Source: Glaciihabitans sp.
Lineage (GTDB): Bacteria; Actinomycetota; Actinomycetes; Actinomycetales; Microbacteriaceae
Assembly (NCBI GenBank): GCA_025464095.1
Contig: JAODMF010000001.1
Location: 59,782 to 123,781 of the forward strand
Length of the DNA: 64,000 nt
Reading direction: 5' to 3'
The translations under genes and the position numbers were made by a program. The number at the start of each line of letters is the position of its first letter. Positions within the stretch are counted from its first letter, which is position 1. Shown here in pieces: positions 9,845-19,989 of the stretch. Under the pieces are notes generated by a model. That model was not told where the DNA came from. It did not search any database and worked only from the letters and a program-made list of their open reading frames with translations.

Positions 9845-11113
9845 ATGACCCAGCTTTCACCCGCGCGCGTACGCCTCGCACTGCTCGCCCTCGCTCTTGG
9901 CGGCTTCGGTATTGGAACCACCGAGTTCGTCGCTATCGGTCTCCTGCCGAACATCGCCCACGACCTGCTGCCGGCCCTTTACGCAGTCTCGCCGGAGCGA
10001 GCGAACGCCCAGGTCGGCATGCTCGTCTCCGCGTACGCGCTCGGGGTTGTCGTCGGAGCGCCAACCATTGCGGCGCTCTCGGCTCGGTTCCCGCGCAAGC
10101 AGCTGCTTCTCGCCCTGCTGATCGCGTTCACGCTCGCGACGGTGGCGTCGGCCGTGTTGCCGAGCTTCGGGCTCGTGCTGCTCGCTCGCTTCGTGGCGGG
10201 CCTTCCGCACGGTGCGTACTTCGGCATCGCGAGCCTGGTCGCCGCTTCGCTGATGGGCCCGGGCAAGCGCGGGGCGGGCATCTCCTACGTTCTCGGCGGG
10301 CTGACGATAGCCAATGTGGTTGGGGTGCCAACCATCACCCTGCTGGGCCAGGTCGCCGGATGGCGCGTCGCCTACCTGGTGGTCGCATCCATCTTCGCCC
10401 TCACCTTCGTCGCGGTCTGGCTGGTCGTGCCGCTGCAGCCTGGCGACCCGCGCGCCACCCTGCGCCGCGAGCTTGCCGGATTTACGCGCGGGCAGGTGTG
10501 GTTCGCCCTCGCCATCGGCGCGATCGGATTCGGTGGCTTCTTCGCGGTCTACAGTTACGTCGCTCCGATTGTGACGTCGATCACGCACCTGGAACCCTCG
10601 GTCGTGTCCATCGCCCTCGTCGTCACCGGCCTCGGGATGACCGTCGGAAACTACGTGGGCGGTCGTGCCGCCGACATCCACGTGATGCGCAGCCTCTTCA
10701 TCTGCTTCGGCGCCCTGCTGGTTTCGCTCGTCGCTTTCGCCCTGACCGCGCACACGGTGCCCGGCCTCTTCATCAGCCTGTTCTTCGTGGGCGCGTCGGC
10801 AGCGGCATCCTCGCCGGCCATCCAGACCAGGCTCATGGATGTCGCCGGAGACAGCCAGACGCTGGCCGCGGCCGTGAATCACTCGGCGCTCAATATCGGC
10901 AACAGCCTGGGCGCGTACCTCGGCGGCATCGCGATCGCCGCGGGGCTCGGCTACCTGTCGCCGACCTGGATCGGCGTCGGGCTGACGATTCTCGGAATCT
11001 TCATCGCCCTCGCGAGCCTGCTCACCGGACGTCGCGCGCTGAAGCGCGAGCTAGAGCTGGCCGGGAACCTCGGTCTGCAGCAGGATGCCGTCCTGGATCG
11101 CCCGCTTTCGTAG
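9845..11113 (+). CDS. MFS transporter (AraJ/drug efflux-like)
   Basis: FGIGTTEFVAIGLLPNIA; RFVAGLPHGAYFG motifs. Confidence 0.92.
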   Translation: MTQLSPARVRLALLALALGGFGIGTTEFVAIGLLPNIAHDLLPALYAVSPERANAQVGMLVSAYALGVVVGAPTIAALSARFPRKQLLLALLIAFTLATVASAVLPSFGLVLLARFVAGLPHGAYFGIASLVAASLMGPGKRGAGISYVLGGLTIANVVGVPTITLLGQVAGWRVAYLVVASIFALTFVAVWLVVPLQPGDPRATLRRELAGFTRGQVWFALAIGAIGFGGFFAVYSYVAPIVTSITHLEPSVVSIALVVTGLGMTVGNYVGGRAADIHVMRSLFICFGALLVSLVAFALTAHTVPGLFISLFFVGASAAASSPAIQTRLMDVAGDSQTLAAAVNHSALNIGNSLGAYLGGIAIAAGLGYLSPTWIGVGLTILGIFIALASLLTGRRALKRELELAGNLGLQQDAVLDRPLS

Positions 11114-11722
11114 CGCCACCTTGGTTCCCACGTCGATCCCGGCGACCCGGTACTTCTCGCGGATGCGCTTGAGGTAGCTCTTTGCGGTCTCCTCGGAGAT
11201 GCCGAGGTGGAACGCGACGGCCTTGACCGGCTCGCCACCGCCGTAGAGCGCCATGACGCGGCGCTCCTGGGCGCTGAGCTTGGGGGCACCGCCCACCTCG
11301 CCGGCGTTCAGCGCGAGGTCGAGTTCTGCGGAGACGAACGACTCGCCGATCGAGGCGGCACGGATGGCCTCGACGATCATCCCGGCGTCCTCGCTCTTCA
11401 CGAGGTAGCCGAGGGCGCCGGCGCCGAGCGCCTCGCGAACGACATTGGGCTCCGAGTACGTGCTCATCAGCACCGTGCGAACGCCGGTGGTCTTGAGGGT
11501 GTTGATCTTCAGCGAGATCGGGATGTTGTCTTTGAGGTCGAGGTCGAGCAGAACCACGTCAACGGGAAATTCCGGGTGTGTCAGCAACTCGGGCCACGAT
11601 GCAACCGCGGCGACCATGTTGATGTCGCTGGCCGCGTTGCGGATCCACTCGGTGAGAGCGCCGAGCAGCATCCGGTGGTCGTCAACCAGTGCCAGGCGGA
11701 TTCGTTTAGGTTCTTCGGCCAT
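11051..11722 (-). CDS. NarL/LuxR-family response regulator
   Basis: LALVDDHRMLL receiver; LSAQERRVMALYGGGEPVKAVAFHLGISEETAKSYLKRIREKY HTH. Confidence 0.9.
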   Translation of the reverse strand: MAEEPKRIRLALVDDHRMLLGALTEWIRNAASDINMVAAVASWPELLTHPEFPVDVVLLDLDLKDNIPISLKINTLKTTGVRTVLMSTYSEPNVVREALGAGALGYLVKSEDAGMIVEAIRAASIGESFVSAELDLALNAGEVGGAPKLSAQERRVMALYGGGEPVKAVAFHLGISEETAKSYLKRIREKYRVAGIDVGTKVALRKRAIQDGILLQTEVPGQL

Positions 11723-11793
11723 GGGGAGCCTCAACTTTCGATTGCGGTGATGCGGGCAGTTATGGGGACAAATCCGGTCATTGGGAGAGCCCG

Positions 11794-13041
11794 TTATTGG
11801 TCAGCAGGATTGTCGACAAAGCATTCGATATCGACGCGCAGGCTGGAGTTCTGGGTGGAGTCACTGTATCGCCCGACTCGGCGGATGGACTCCCACGTGG
11901 CCGGATCAACGCGATTTCGCGGCACTTCGGTCGTGGTGATCACGATCGGCACGAGGAGCTTGTTGTCGGGGCGCTGCTCGGTGGACGGCGCCATCGGGCC
12001 GAGAGTCAGCTGCACCGTGCGCCCCGGTGTTTGCTTCACGTCACTGACCAGCAGCCAGGCCGCCGACAGCAGGCCATCGCGCTGCGTGGGGTCGAGCAGG
12101 CCGGCGAGGCTGCCGCCATCGGTGAGTGTCACGGCCTTGCCAAGCATCTCGGACTCGGTGACCGCGTGGTACAGCCAGGTCTCGCGACGGCCCTCGATCA
12201 GGTGCAGGCGAAGTTCGGTGGCAAGGGATGCGGCGACCGACGCCGTCTTCGGATCCAGCGGCAGGCGCGTGCGCCCGGTCGCGACCGACTCGAGAAGTTC
12301 CTCGGCAGCGAGGTCGAGACGCGCGAGTTCCTCGGACGCGAGCATGCCAACGGCAAAGCGTGGCGCCGAGACGGTGCTCTGCACGAGCACCCTGTCCAGT
12401 TCCAGCTGGACCATCCGTCTGAACCCGCGCACGACCGCGACGCCAAGGACGGCGGGAAGCACGGCCAGCGCGAGCGCCGCGAGCTGGGTCGGGATGGTCG
12501 CGCTGGTGAGTGGCGTGTTGAGGATGATCGCGACGATAAACGCGACGGCAAGGGCTCCGGCCGCCGCGACGACCTCGCGTCCTCCCCGCAGTGTCACGAC
12601 CACGAGCAGCCCGAACCCGGCGGACACGGACGCGGAGGCGTACTGCCCAATGTTGTGCAGGGGCCAGATGGCGAGAAAGTCCAGCGCGACGACGCAGGCG
12701 AGCAGCACCAGGAACAGTCCGAACAGCCAGTGCGGCAGGCGGTCGCCGAGCACCGACATCGTCGCGATCGCCGCGGCGAAGGCGAGGATAAACAGCGCCC
12801 AGGCGAGCACGGCGAGCACGAGGCTCGGGTACAGCGAGAAATGCGAACCGAAGATGCTCAGACCGTAGAGCGCCTGGATGCCCGTGATGACGCCGGCGCC
12901 GACGCCGAGGTAGCCGGTGCCGAGTGTCGCACCGCGCGCACTCGCCTGGCGGGTCGCCTTGGCGAGGCCGGGCGCCTGGCCCTTGCCGCGCCGGCCGAGG
13001 ATGGTGCCGAGGGTGTTCTCCTCCGGCCGCAGGAAGCTCAC
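11794..13041 (-). CDS. Membrane protein with degenerate histidine-kinase-like cytoplasmic part
   Basis: Multiple TM segments then helical region without an obvious H-box or N-box; overlaps the HK gene start. Confidence 0.65.
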   Translation of the reverse strand: MSFLRPEENTLGTILGRRGKGQAPGLAKATRQASARGATLGTGYLGVGAGVITGIQALYGLSIFGSHFSLYPSLVLAVLAWALFILAFAAAIATMSVLGDRLPHWLFGLFLVLLACVVALDFLAIWPLHNIGQYASASVSAGFGLLVVVTLRGGREVVAAAGALAVAFIVAIILNTPLTSATIPTQLAALALAVLPAVLGVAVVRGFRRMVQLELDRVLVQSTVSAPRFAVGMLASEELARLDLAAEELLESVATGRTRLPLDPKTASVAASLATELRLHLIEGRRETWLYHAVTESEMLGKAVTLTDGGSLAGLLDPTQRDGLLSAAWLLVSDVKQTPGRTVQLTLGPMAPSTEQRPDNKLLVPIVITTTEVPRNRVDPATWESIRRVGRYSDSTQNSSLRVDIECFVDNPADQ

Positions 13042-14201
13042 TTCGGCACCTCCAGGACAACCGTCGTGCCTGAGCCGGGAGCGGAGAACAGGCGTGCGTT
13101 GCCGCCCACCTCGCGCAACCGACCGATGACGGACTCTTTGAAGCCGAACTTGTCTTCGTCGACGCCGTCGAGTTCGAAGCCCACCCCGGAGTCGGTGACC
13201 ATGGCGCGCACCGTTGTGGCGTCATCCGTGATGGTCACGTGCGCCTGCGTCACGCCGGAGTGGCGGCGCACATTCTCGAGGCATTCGGCGAGCGAGAGGA
13301 GGAACGCGTCCAGCACCTGGCTGGGCAAAAGCACCTGTCCCGTGCCGTGCCAGCTGACCTCGAGACCCATGCGACCGAAGCGCTGTTTGACCGACTCAAG
13401 GGTTGTGCCGAGTACGGATTCTTCGACCGGTTCCAGGTTGTAGACGCCCGAGGACTGTGGGGTGGGGGTCGCTCCGAGCCTCAACTGGCGCAGCAGGCGT
13501 GCGTCATCGGCGGCCTGCTGCTGCAGTGCTTCGGGCTCGACCCCGATGCCAGAGTGGGCGAGGAGGGTGAGAGTGGCCAGCACGGTGTCGTGCAGCAGGC
13601 GGGCGCCCTGGCGACGCTGCGCCTCTGTTTCGGAGGCCTGGCGCTCCGCGCGATGGGCCTTGCCGATGTTGTAGATGCGCCGGGCAGCGCGGGGAACGCT
13701 CGCGCTCAGCCAGTACCCCAGGACGGCGGTCAGCACCCAGCCGAGAATCACCGACAGCGCGGGCGCGGAGAGCGCTGCTGTACCCAGGCTGGCGAATTGC
13801 ACGAGGAGGGTGCTCGCCGCTGCGCCGAACACGAGGATGACGACCCGGCCGATCGAGGACGTCAGCACCAGCGCAAACGCGGCGATCCCCGCTGCCGCGA
13901 GGACCGACAGCGACGGAGCGAGACCCGGCGTGGGCACGCCAACATACGGCGCCTGTGCGGCGATCAGCGCCGCCAGGCCGGACAGGATGCCGAGGGCGAC
14001 CCAGCCGAGGGACTGGCTGCGGCCGACCATGATCTGGGCCGCGACCAGAAGGGCGAAAAAGGGAAGGGTCCACAGGTAGGTGGTGAATGGAACAACGCCG
14101 GGAATACTCAGGCAGACCAGCGCAACGGCGGCCCCCGCGACTCCCAGGAAACGGGCGGTGCGTTGCAGCAGCCGGTCGCGTTCTTTGGCGATGAGTTCCA
14201 T
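13038..14201 (-). CDS. Sensor histidine kinase
   Basis: ARLLHDTVLATLTLLAHSG (H-box), ECLENVRRHSG (N-box), TDSGVGFELDGV. Confidence 0.88.
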   Translation of the reverse strand: MELIAKERDRLLQRTARFLGVAGAAVALVCLSIPGVVPFTTYLWTLPFFALLVAAQIMVGRSQSLGWVALGILSGLAALIAAQAPYVGVPTPGLAPSLSVLAAAGIAAFALVLTSSIGRVVILVFGAAASTLLVQFASLGTAALSAPALSVILGWVLTAVLGYWLSASVPRAARRIYNIGKAHRAERQASETEAQRRQGARLLHDTVLATLTLLAHSGIGVEPEALQQQAADDARLLRQLRLGATPTPQSSGVYNLEPVEESVLGTTLESVKQRFGRMGLEVSWHGTGQVLLPSQVLDAFLLSLAECLENVRRHSGVTQAHVTITDDATTVRAMVTDSGVGFELDGVDEDKFGFKESVIGRLREVGGNARLFSAPGSGTTVVLEVPK

Positions 14202-14293
14202 GACGTGTCACATGTTCGCAGATTGGCACCAGAACTGGGGGTGCCACGCGGATTGGATATTCCTCGACGCTGGAGGGAGAGGGCTGGCCATGA

Positions 14294-14965
14294 TCAATCC
14301 GGCGCGATCCAGCCCTCGCGGATGCCGTGGCGGCGCAGGAGGATACGCGTTCCGACATCCACACCGATCTGGCGATATTTGCGGCGGGCACGCTTGATGT
14401 ACGACTTGACCGTCTCTTCGGTGGTCACCATGTCGGCCGCGACCTCCTTGATGGAGCGGCCCCCGGCGTAGAGGACCAGCGCGCGAAGCTCCTGGCGCCC
14501 GAGTCCGGGGTCCGGCGTGGCAGCGAATTCGGCGAGAGCTGCGGCCAGGGGAGCGGAGAGGTGCTGTTCACGCAGGGACGCCGCGCGGATTGCGGTCACC
14601 AGTTCGCTGATCGACTCGGATTTCGGAACGAATCCCATCGCACCGGCCTGCATGGCCGACGTGACAGATGCCGAGTCCGCGTGCCTGCTCATGACAACCG
14701 CCGCAGCGCCGATGGCGGTGAGTGCCCGAATCTTGGTACCGACGGGGATCCCGTCTTCGAGGTGGAGGTCGAGCACGACGACGTCGACGGGGAAATTCGG
14801 ATGAGCGACCAGTCCGCCCCAGGTCGGCTCGCTCACCGAGACAACGAGCCCGTTCTCGGGGTCATGCAGTCGCGCGGCCAACGCGTCGAGCACCAGCCGA
14901 TGATCGTCGACGATGCCAACGCGAATTGGATCGGGCGATTCGCCCGGTCCCCTCCTTGACGCCAT
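14294..14965 (-). CDS. NarL/LuxR-family response regulator
   Basis: VGIVDDHRLVLDAL; DVVVLDLHLEDG; IKEVAADMVTTEETVKSYIKRARRKY. Confidence 0.9.
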   Translation of the reverse strand: MASRRGPGESPDPIRVGIVDDHRLVLDALAARLHDPENGLVVSVSEPTWGGLVAHPNFPVDVVVLDLHLEDGIPVGTKIRALTAIGAAAVVMSRHADSASVTSAMQAGAMGFVPKSESISELVTAIRAASLREQHLSAPLAAALAEFAATPDPGLGRQELRALVLYAGGRSIKEVAADMVTTEETVKSYIKRARRKYRQIGVDVGTRILLRRHGIREGWIAPD

Positions 14966-15017
14966 GCCGCCCCCTCGGGACCTATCCTAGCGAAGCTGAT
15001 CCAGACTCGGCTTTACC

Positions 15018-16223
15018 TCACTCGGGGGTGGCAAGCAGGCGGCTCACGTGCTGGCCGACTGCGGCATCCTCAATCAGGAAGCCGTCGTGCCCGAACGGGG
15101 ACGAGATGACCACCGGCCGGTCGCCACAGATCGTACTCGGAAGGTATTCGGCGATGAGCGCCTGGTGGTTCACCGGAAACAGGCGATCACTGTCAATTCC
15201 CAGCACCAGGGCCGTGGCGGTGACGCGGGAGAGCGCCGATCGCACCCCGCTGCGATCACGGCCAATGTCGTGCGAGTTCATCGCCTCGACCAGGCGGATG
15301 TAGCTGTTCGCGTCGAAGCGGCGGGTGAACTTGTTTCCGTGGAAGTCGAGGTAGCTCTCGACGGCGTAGCGCCCGCTCTCGCCGAGGGGGCTCACCTCGC
15401 TCTGCCAGCTGCGTTCGAACCGGTCGTTCAGCTCGGTGGGGGACCGGTAATTGAGCAGGGCCATGCGCCGTGCCAGGGCGAGCCCCCGGTAGGGTCCCTC
15501 GGGCTGGTCGTAGTAATCGCCCCCCGCGAAATGTGGATCGAGGTGGATCGCATCAACCTGAACGGAATTGAGCGCAATCTGGTCGGCGCTGCTCACCTCG
15601 GGCGCGGCGAGCACGGCGACCCGAGCGACGCGGTCGGGCACGGTGATCGCCCATTCGAGGGCTTGCATTCCCCCCATGGATCCGCCGATGACAGCCGCCC
15701 AGCGCTCGATGCCGAGCACGTCGGCAAACGCGATCTGTGCGGCCACCTGGTCGCGGATGGTGATGAAGGGAAAATCGGCGCCCCATTCGCGGCCAGCCGG
15801 TGAGTGGGACGCGGGGCCCGTCGTGCCCTGGCATCCGCCCAGCGTGTTGGGGGCGACCACGAACCAGTCCCTGGTGTCGACGGCGAGCCCGTCACCGACC
15901 AGGCCGCCCCACCAGCCGGCAGTCGGATGTCCGACGCCGGGCGGCCCGACGACGTGGCTGTCTCCGGTCAGGGCGTGCAGCACCAGCACGGCGTTGCTCG
16001 CGTCCGCGTTGAGGGTGCCCCAGGTCTCGTACGCGACTCGCACGGACGGCAGCGACCCGCCACGCTCGAGCTCCAGCGCGCTGATCGACAGGAACTGGCG
16101 GTGTCCTGTCGGGTCTCCCTCGCGCCACGCACCCGTCGCGGGAGGTTTGCCGATGATCGACCGGGCGTCTGCCGCCGTGATGAAGGCCGAAGGAACGGTG
16201 TCTTCGGGTGTCTGCCAGTCCAT
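15018..16223 (-). CDS. metX: Homoserine O-acetyltransferase
   Basis: NAVLVLHALTGDSHVVG, GGSMGGMQALEWA, FGHDGFLIE. Confidence 0.95.
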   Translation of the reverse strand: MDWQTPEDTVPSAFITAADARSIIGKPPATGAWREGDPTGHRQFLSISALELERGGSLPSVRVAYETWGTLNADASNAVLVLHALTGDSHVVGPPGVGHPTAGWWGGLVGDGLAVDTRDWFVVAPNTLGGCQGTTGPASHSPAGREWGADFPFITIRDQVAAQIAFADVLGIERWAAVIGGSMGGMQALEWAITVPDRVARVAVLAAPEVSSADQIALNSVQVDAIHLDPHFAGGDYYDQPEGPYRGLALARRMALLNYRSPTELNDRFERSWQSEVSPLGESGRYAVESYLDFHGNKFTRRFDANSYIRLVEAMNSHDIGRDRSGVRSALSRVTATALVLGIDSDRLFPVNHQALIAEYLPSTICGDRPVVISSPFGHDGFLIEDAAVGQHVSRLLATPE

Positions 16224-16382
16224 GTCAGCTCAAGTATTGCCAATTCGGCGCGGGCCCGGCGCATTGTTACAGGAATGCCAACGGCCGAGCTGGCCGGCGA
16301 TGGAGCCTGTCGAGATCAACAGTGCTGATCTCGATGCGCTCGATCACCGGGCCGCTCGGCCGTCGGGAGAGAAAAGCTGGTA

Positions 16383-17699
16383 TTACGCGGAGGCGTTGGC
16401 CGCCGTGACTGCGCGAGCAGCCGCGAAGCCGGCCTCGAGGTCGGCGAGGATGTCATCGATGTTCTCGATGCCGACGGAGAGGCGCACGAGTCCAGGCGTG
16501 ACGCCCGTGGTGAGCTGCTGCTCCGGGGTCAGCTGCGAGTGCGTCGTGGATGCCGGGTGGATGATCAGGCTGCGCACGTCACCGATGTTGGCCAGGTGGC
16601 TGAACAGCGTGACGTTCTCCACGAGCGCCTTGCCCGCATCCACGCCGCCCTTGAGTTCGAAGCTGAGAACCGCTCCGACGCCCTTCGGTGAGTACTTGTT
16701 GGCTGCCGAGTACCACGGGCTCGACGGGAGCCCCGAGTAGTTGACGGATGCGACATCGTCGTGGTTGTCGAGCCACTCGGCGACTGCCTGGGCGTTCGAG
16801 ACGTGGCGCTCGATGCGGAGGCTGAGCGTCTCGAGGCCCTGGATGAGCGCGAACGCGCTGTCGGGGGAGAGGGCGGCACCCGTGTCGCGGAGGATCTGCA
16901 CGCGCGCCTTGATGATGAACGCGATCGCGTCGCCGAGCACGGTCGTGTAGCTCGCGCCGTGGTAGCTCGGGTCGGGTTCGGTGAGCCCGGGGAACTTGTC
17001 GACGTTCTTCGACCACGCGAACTTGCCGCCGTCGACGATCACGCCGGCGATGACCGTGCCGTGTCCGCCGAGGAACTTCGTCGCCGAGTGAACGACGATG
17101 TCGGCACCGAACTCGAAGGGACGGATCAGGTACGGGGTTGCAATCGTGTTGTCGACGATGAGCGGCAGGTTGTTGCTGTGGGCGACTTCCGCGACCGTCT
17201 CGATGTCGAGGATGTTGATCTTCGGGTTACCGATGGTCTCCGCGAAGAACAGCTTCGTGTTGGGGCGAACGGCGGCCGCCCACTCCTCGGGGTCGTCCTG
17301 GTTCTCGACGAAGGTGGTCTCGATGCCGAGCTTCGCGAGGGTGTACTTGAAGAGGTTGTAGGTGCCGCCATAGATCGACGACGACGAGACGATGTGGTCG
17401 CCCGCGCCCGCGATGTTGAGCACCGCGTAGGTGATGGCAGCGGAGCCGGATGCGACGGCCAGCGCAGCCGTGCCGCCTTCGAGAGCCGCGACCCGCTGCT
17501 CGACAACGTCGGTGGTCGGGTTCATGAGGCGCGTGTAGATGTTGCCGAATTCAGCCAGCGCGAACAGCTTCTGTGCGTGCTCGGTGCTGTTGAAGACGTA
17601 GGACGTGGTCTTGTAGATCGGCGTCGCGCGAGCATTCGTGGTGGGGTCGGGTGCGGCACCCGAGTGGACCTGCTTGGTCTCGAACTTCCAGTCGCTCAT
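16383..17699 (-). CDS. metY: O-acetylhomoserine sulfhydrylase (Cys/Met PLP enzyme)
   Basis: ETKQVHSGAAPDPTTNARATPIYKTTSYVF; HSATKFLGGHGTVIAG; start at MSDWKFE. Confidence 0.93.
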   Translation of the reverse strand: MSDWKFETKQVHSGAAPDPTTNARATPIYKTTSYVFNSTEHAQKLFALAEFGNIYTRLMNPTTDVVEQRVAALEGGTAALAVASGSAAITYAVLNIAGAGDHIVSSSSIYGGTYNLFKYTLAKLGIETTFVENQDDPEEWAAAVRPNTKLFFAETIGNPKINILDIETVAEVAHSNNLPLIVDNTIATPYLIRPFEFGADIVVHSATKFLGGHGTVIAGVIVDGGKFAWSKNVDKFPGLTEPDPSYHGASYTTVLGDAIAFIIKARVQILRDTGAALSPDSAFALIQGLETLSLRIERHVSNAQAVAEWLDNHDDVASVNYSGLPSSPWYSAANKYSPKGVGAVLSFELKGGVDAGKALVENVTLFSHLANIGDVRSLIIHPASTTHSQLTPEQQLTTGVTPGLVRLSVGIENIDDILADLEAGFAAARAVTAANASA

Positions 17700-17825
17700 G
17701 GTCTCTCCTTGAGAAGTTGGGGTAGGCGGACGGCTGCCCACAGTGAAGAGAATAGGAACCGCTCCTGTGAGTCGGCAATCAGCCCCGACACAAGTCGTAA
17801 TGAACTCTCGATATTGACGAGCACG

Positions 17826-17845
17826 ACTACTCGTGCGAGAGTAGT
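17826..17845. promoter_or_regulatory. Candidate PadR operator, ACTACTC-N6-GAGTAGT
   Basis: Perfect 7-bp inverted repeat ending 3 nt before the GTG start of the PadR gene. Confidence 0.6.
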
Positions 17846-17848
17846 CCC

Positions 17849-18415
17849 GTGTCATCCATACGCTTGTTCGTCCTCGCGGCGCTCGAGGAACTAGGCCCCG
17901 CGCACGGGCACCAGATCCGGCTGCTCGCCGAGGAAGAGCACATCCATCTCTGGACAGACATCAGCGTCGGCTCGCTCTACGGGGTGCTCAAGCGACTCGC
18001 GGCCGAGGGCCTCATCAACGAAGTCCGCAGCGAGCGCGAAGGCGCCTACCCCGAGCGCGTCGTCTACGAGATAACGGATGCCGGGCGATCCGCACTTGGC
18101 GTCATCCGTCTGAATGCGCTGCGCGAGATCGTCATCAAGCCCGATCCGTTCGACCTCGCCATGGCCCGGCTCGATCGCGACCGGCTCGACTACGTTCCGA
18201 CCACCGTCGAGGCACGCATCGCGACCCTCACCGCGATGCTTGCCGACGAACAGGCCCGCCAGCTCACCATCGAGCAGTACCTCACTGTTGCGGAGAAGTT
18301 CGTCATGTCGCACCGTTCCGCGCGCATCCGGGCCGAAATCGCCTGGCAGCAGGAGCTGCTCGCCCACCTCCCCGAAATCATCGCCGACGAGTCGGCGCGA
18401 AAGGACTCCCGCTAA
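17849..18415 (+). CDS. PadR family transcriptional regulator
   Basis: VLAALEELGPAHGHQIRLLAEEE...SVGSLYGVLKRLAAEGLI. Confidence 0.92.
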   Translation: MSSIRLFVLAALEELGPAHGHQIRLLAEEEHIHLWTDISVGSLYGVLKRLAAEGLINEVRSEREGAYPERVVYEITDAGRSALGVIRLNALREIVIKPDPFDLAMARLDRDRLDYVPTTVEARIATLTAMLADEQARQLTIEQYLTVAEKFVMSHRSARIRAEIAWQQELLAHLPEIIADESARKDSR

Positions 18416-19941
18416 TGTCTTCACCCGCATCTGCGCCCTCCGGCGCACCAACCGGCGCGCCCGCGGTGCCCCGAGTCGCATGGAACACCCTCATCGTGCT
18501 GCTCGTCGGCATGTTCATGGCCCTGCTCGACACCACCATCGTGAATGTGGCGCTTCCGAGCATCCGCGATCACGTCAACTCGGACGGCCGCGCGGCCAAC
18601 GAAGACGTGCTGGCCTGGGTGATCTCCGGTTACGCGCTCGCGTTCGGCCTCGCCCTCATCCCGGCCGGGCGACTGGGCGACCGCTTCGGGCACAAGTGGG
18701 TGTTCTTCACCGGCCTGGCGCTCTTCACCGCTGCCAGCCTCGCCTGTGGGCTGGCCGCGAGCGACACGCAGCTCATCATCTTCCGCGTCGTGCAGGGTCT
18801 TGCCGGCGGCATCTTCGTTCCCGCGGTCACCGCGTTCGTGCAGATTCTCTTTCCGGCGCGATCGCGCGGCAAGGCGTTCGCCATCATGGGAGCGGTCATC
18901 GGTGTCTCGAGCGCGCTCGGGCCGGTGATCGGCGGCCTGATCATCCAGTGGTTCGGTACAACGCACGGGTGGCGCCTCGTGTTCGGCGTCAACCTGCCGA
19001 TCGGTGTGCTCGCTCTCATCGCGGCCGCGATCTTCATCCCCAACCGTGCCCAGACCGGTGTGGCTGCGGCAGCGAAATCGGGCGGGGTCGACGGCGTCGG
19101 CCTGTTCCTGCTCTCGGCCGGGCTCGTCGGCATCCTCGTTCCGTTGATCGAGGGGCAGTCGACCGGATGGCCGGCCTGGACGTACATCGTGCTCGCCGCG
19201 GGCATCATCCTGATCGTCCTCTTTGCCCTCTGGGAGGTGCAGTACACCAAGCGCGGAAACAGCCCGCTCGTGCCGCCGCACCTGTTCAGCCATCCCGCTT
19301 TCACCGGCGGTGTGGTGCTCGCGCTCGTGTACTTCGCGGCATTCACCAGCATCTTCTTCACGATTTCGCTGCTCTGGCAGGTCGGCCTCGCCCACACGGC
19401 GCTCGAGTCCGGGCTGGTCTCTATCCCGTTCGCGATCGGCTCGATCATCGGCGCCTCACAGAGCGACCGCCTGGCGTCGCGCCTGGGCAGGAACGTGCTG
19501 GTCATCGGAACGGCCCTCGTCGCGCTGGGGCTCGGGGCCCTCTGGATCATCATGCTCACGGTGGACGCGAAGGACCTCACCAGCTGGATCCTGCTCGCGC
19601 CCCTGTTCTTCGCGGGGCTCGGCAACGGGATGTTCATTGCGCCGAACGCGCAGTTCATCGTGGCTACCGTCGATCGCACCGAGGCCGGCGCCGCCAGCGG
19701 CGTGATCGGCACGGTGCAGCGGGTCGGAAGCGCGATCGGAATCGCGGTCGTCTCGAGCGTGCTGTTCGCGATTGTGTCCGGATCCGTCATCCGCAGCAAG
19801 GACGACCTGGCGACGGCATTCATCCACGCTTCCGCAGGCTCGCTCGCGGTCAGCGCGGCGTTTGCGCTCGCCGCGTTCCTGCTTGTCTTCGCCCTGCCTC
19901 GGCGCGTGAACCAGTTCGGTGGAGCCCCCGCGCACGAGTAG
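18415..19941 (+). CDS. MFS transporter, DHA2/EmrB family
   Basis: MFMALLDTTIVNVALPSI; overlaps PadR stop. Confidence 0.94.
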   Translation: MSSPASAPSGAPTGAPAVPRVAWNTLIVLLVGMFMALLDTTIVNVALPSIRDHVNSDGRAANEDVLAWVISGYALAFGLALIPAGRLGDRFGHKWVFFTGLALFTAASLACGLAASDTQLIIFRVVQGLAGGIFVPAVTAFVQILFPARSRGKAFAIMGAVIGVSSALGPVIGGLIIQWFGTTHGWRLVFGVNLPIGVLALIAAAIFIPNRAQTGVAAAAKSGGVDGVGLFLLSAGLVGILVPLIEGQSTGWPAWTYIVLAAGIILIVLFALWEVQYTKRGNSPLVPPHLFSHPAFTGGVVLALVYFAAFTSIFFTISLLWQVGLAHTALESGLVSIPFAIGSIIGASQSDRLASRLGRNVLVIGTALVALGLGALWIIMLTVDAKDLTSWILLAPLFFAGLGNGMFIAPNAQFIVATVDRTEAGAASGVIGTVQRVGSAIGIAVVSSVLFAIVSGSVIRSKDDLATAFIHASAGSLAVSAAFALAAFLLVFALPRRVNQFGGAPAHE

Positions 19942-19989
19942 CCGTCACGGCCGCGCTACGTTAGGAGTTCCGCTAGCAGAGGAGAATTC

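Noticed and set aside
16383-17848. SAM riboswitch upstream of metY
   Set aside because: Region 17700-17848 is short and I could not identify a conserved SAM-binding fold by eye.
18114-19964. 616-aa alternative-frame ORF overlapping PadR and MFS
   Set aside because: Arg/His/Pro-rich frame-shifted reading of the true MFS gene at 18415..19941.
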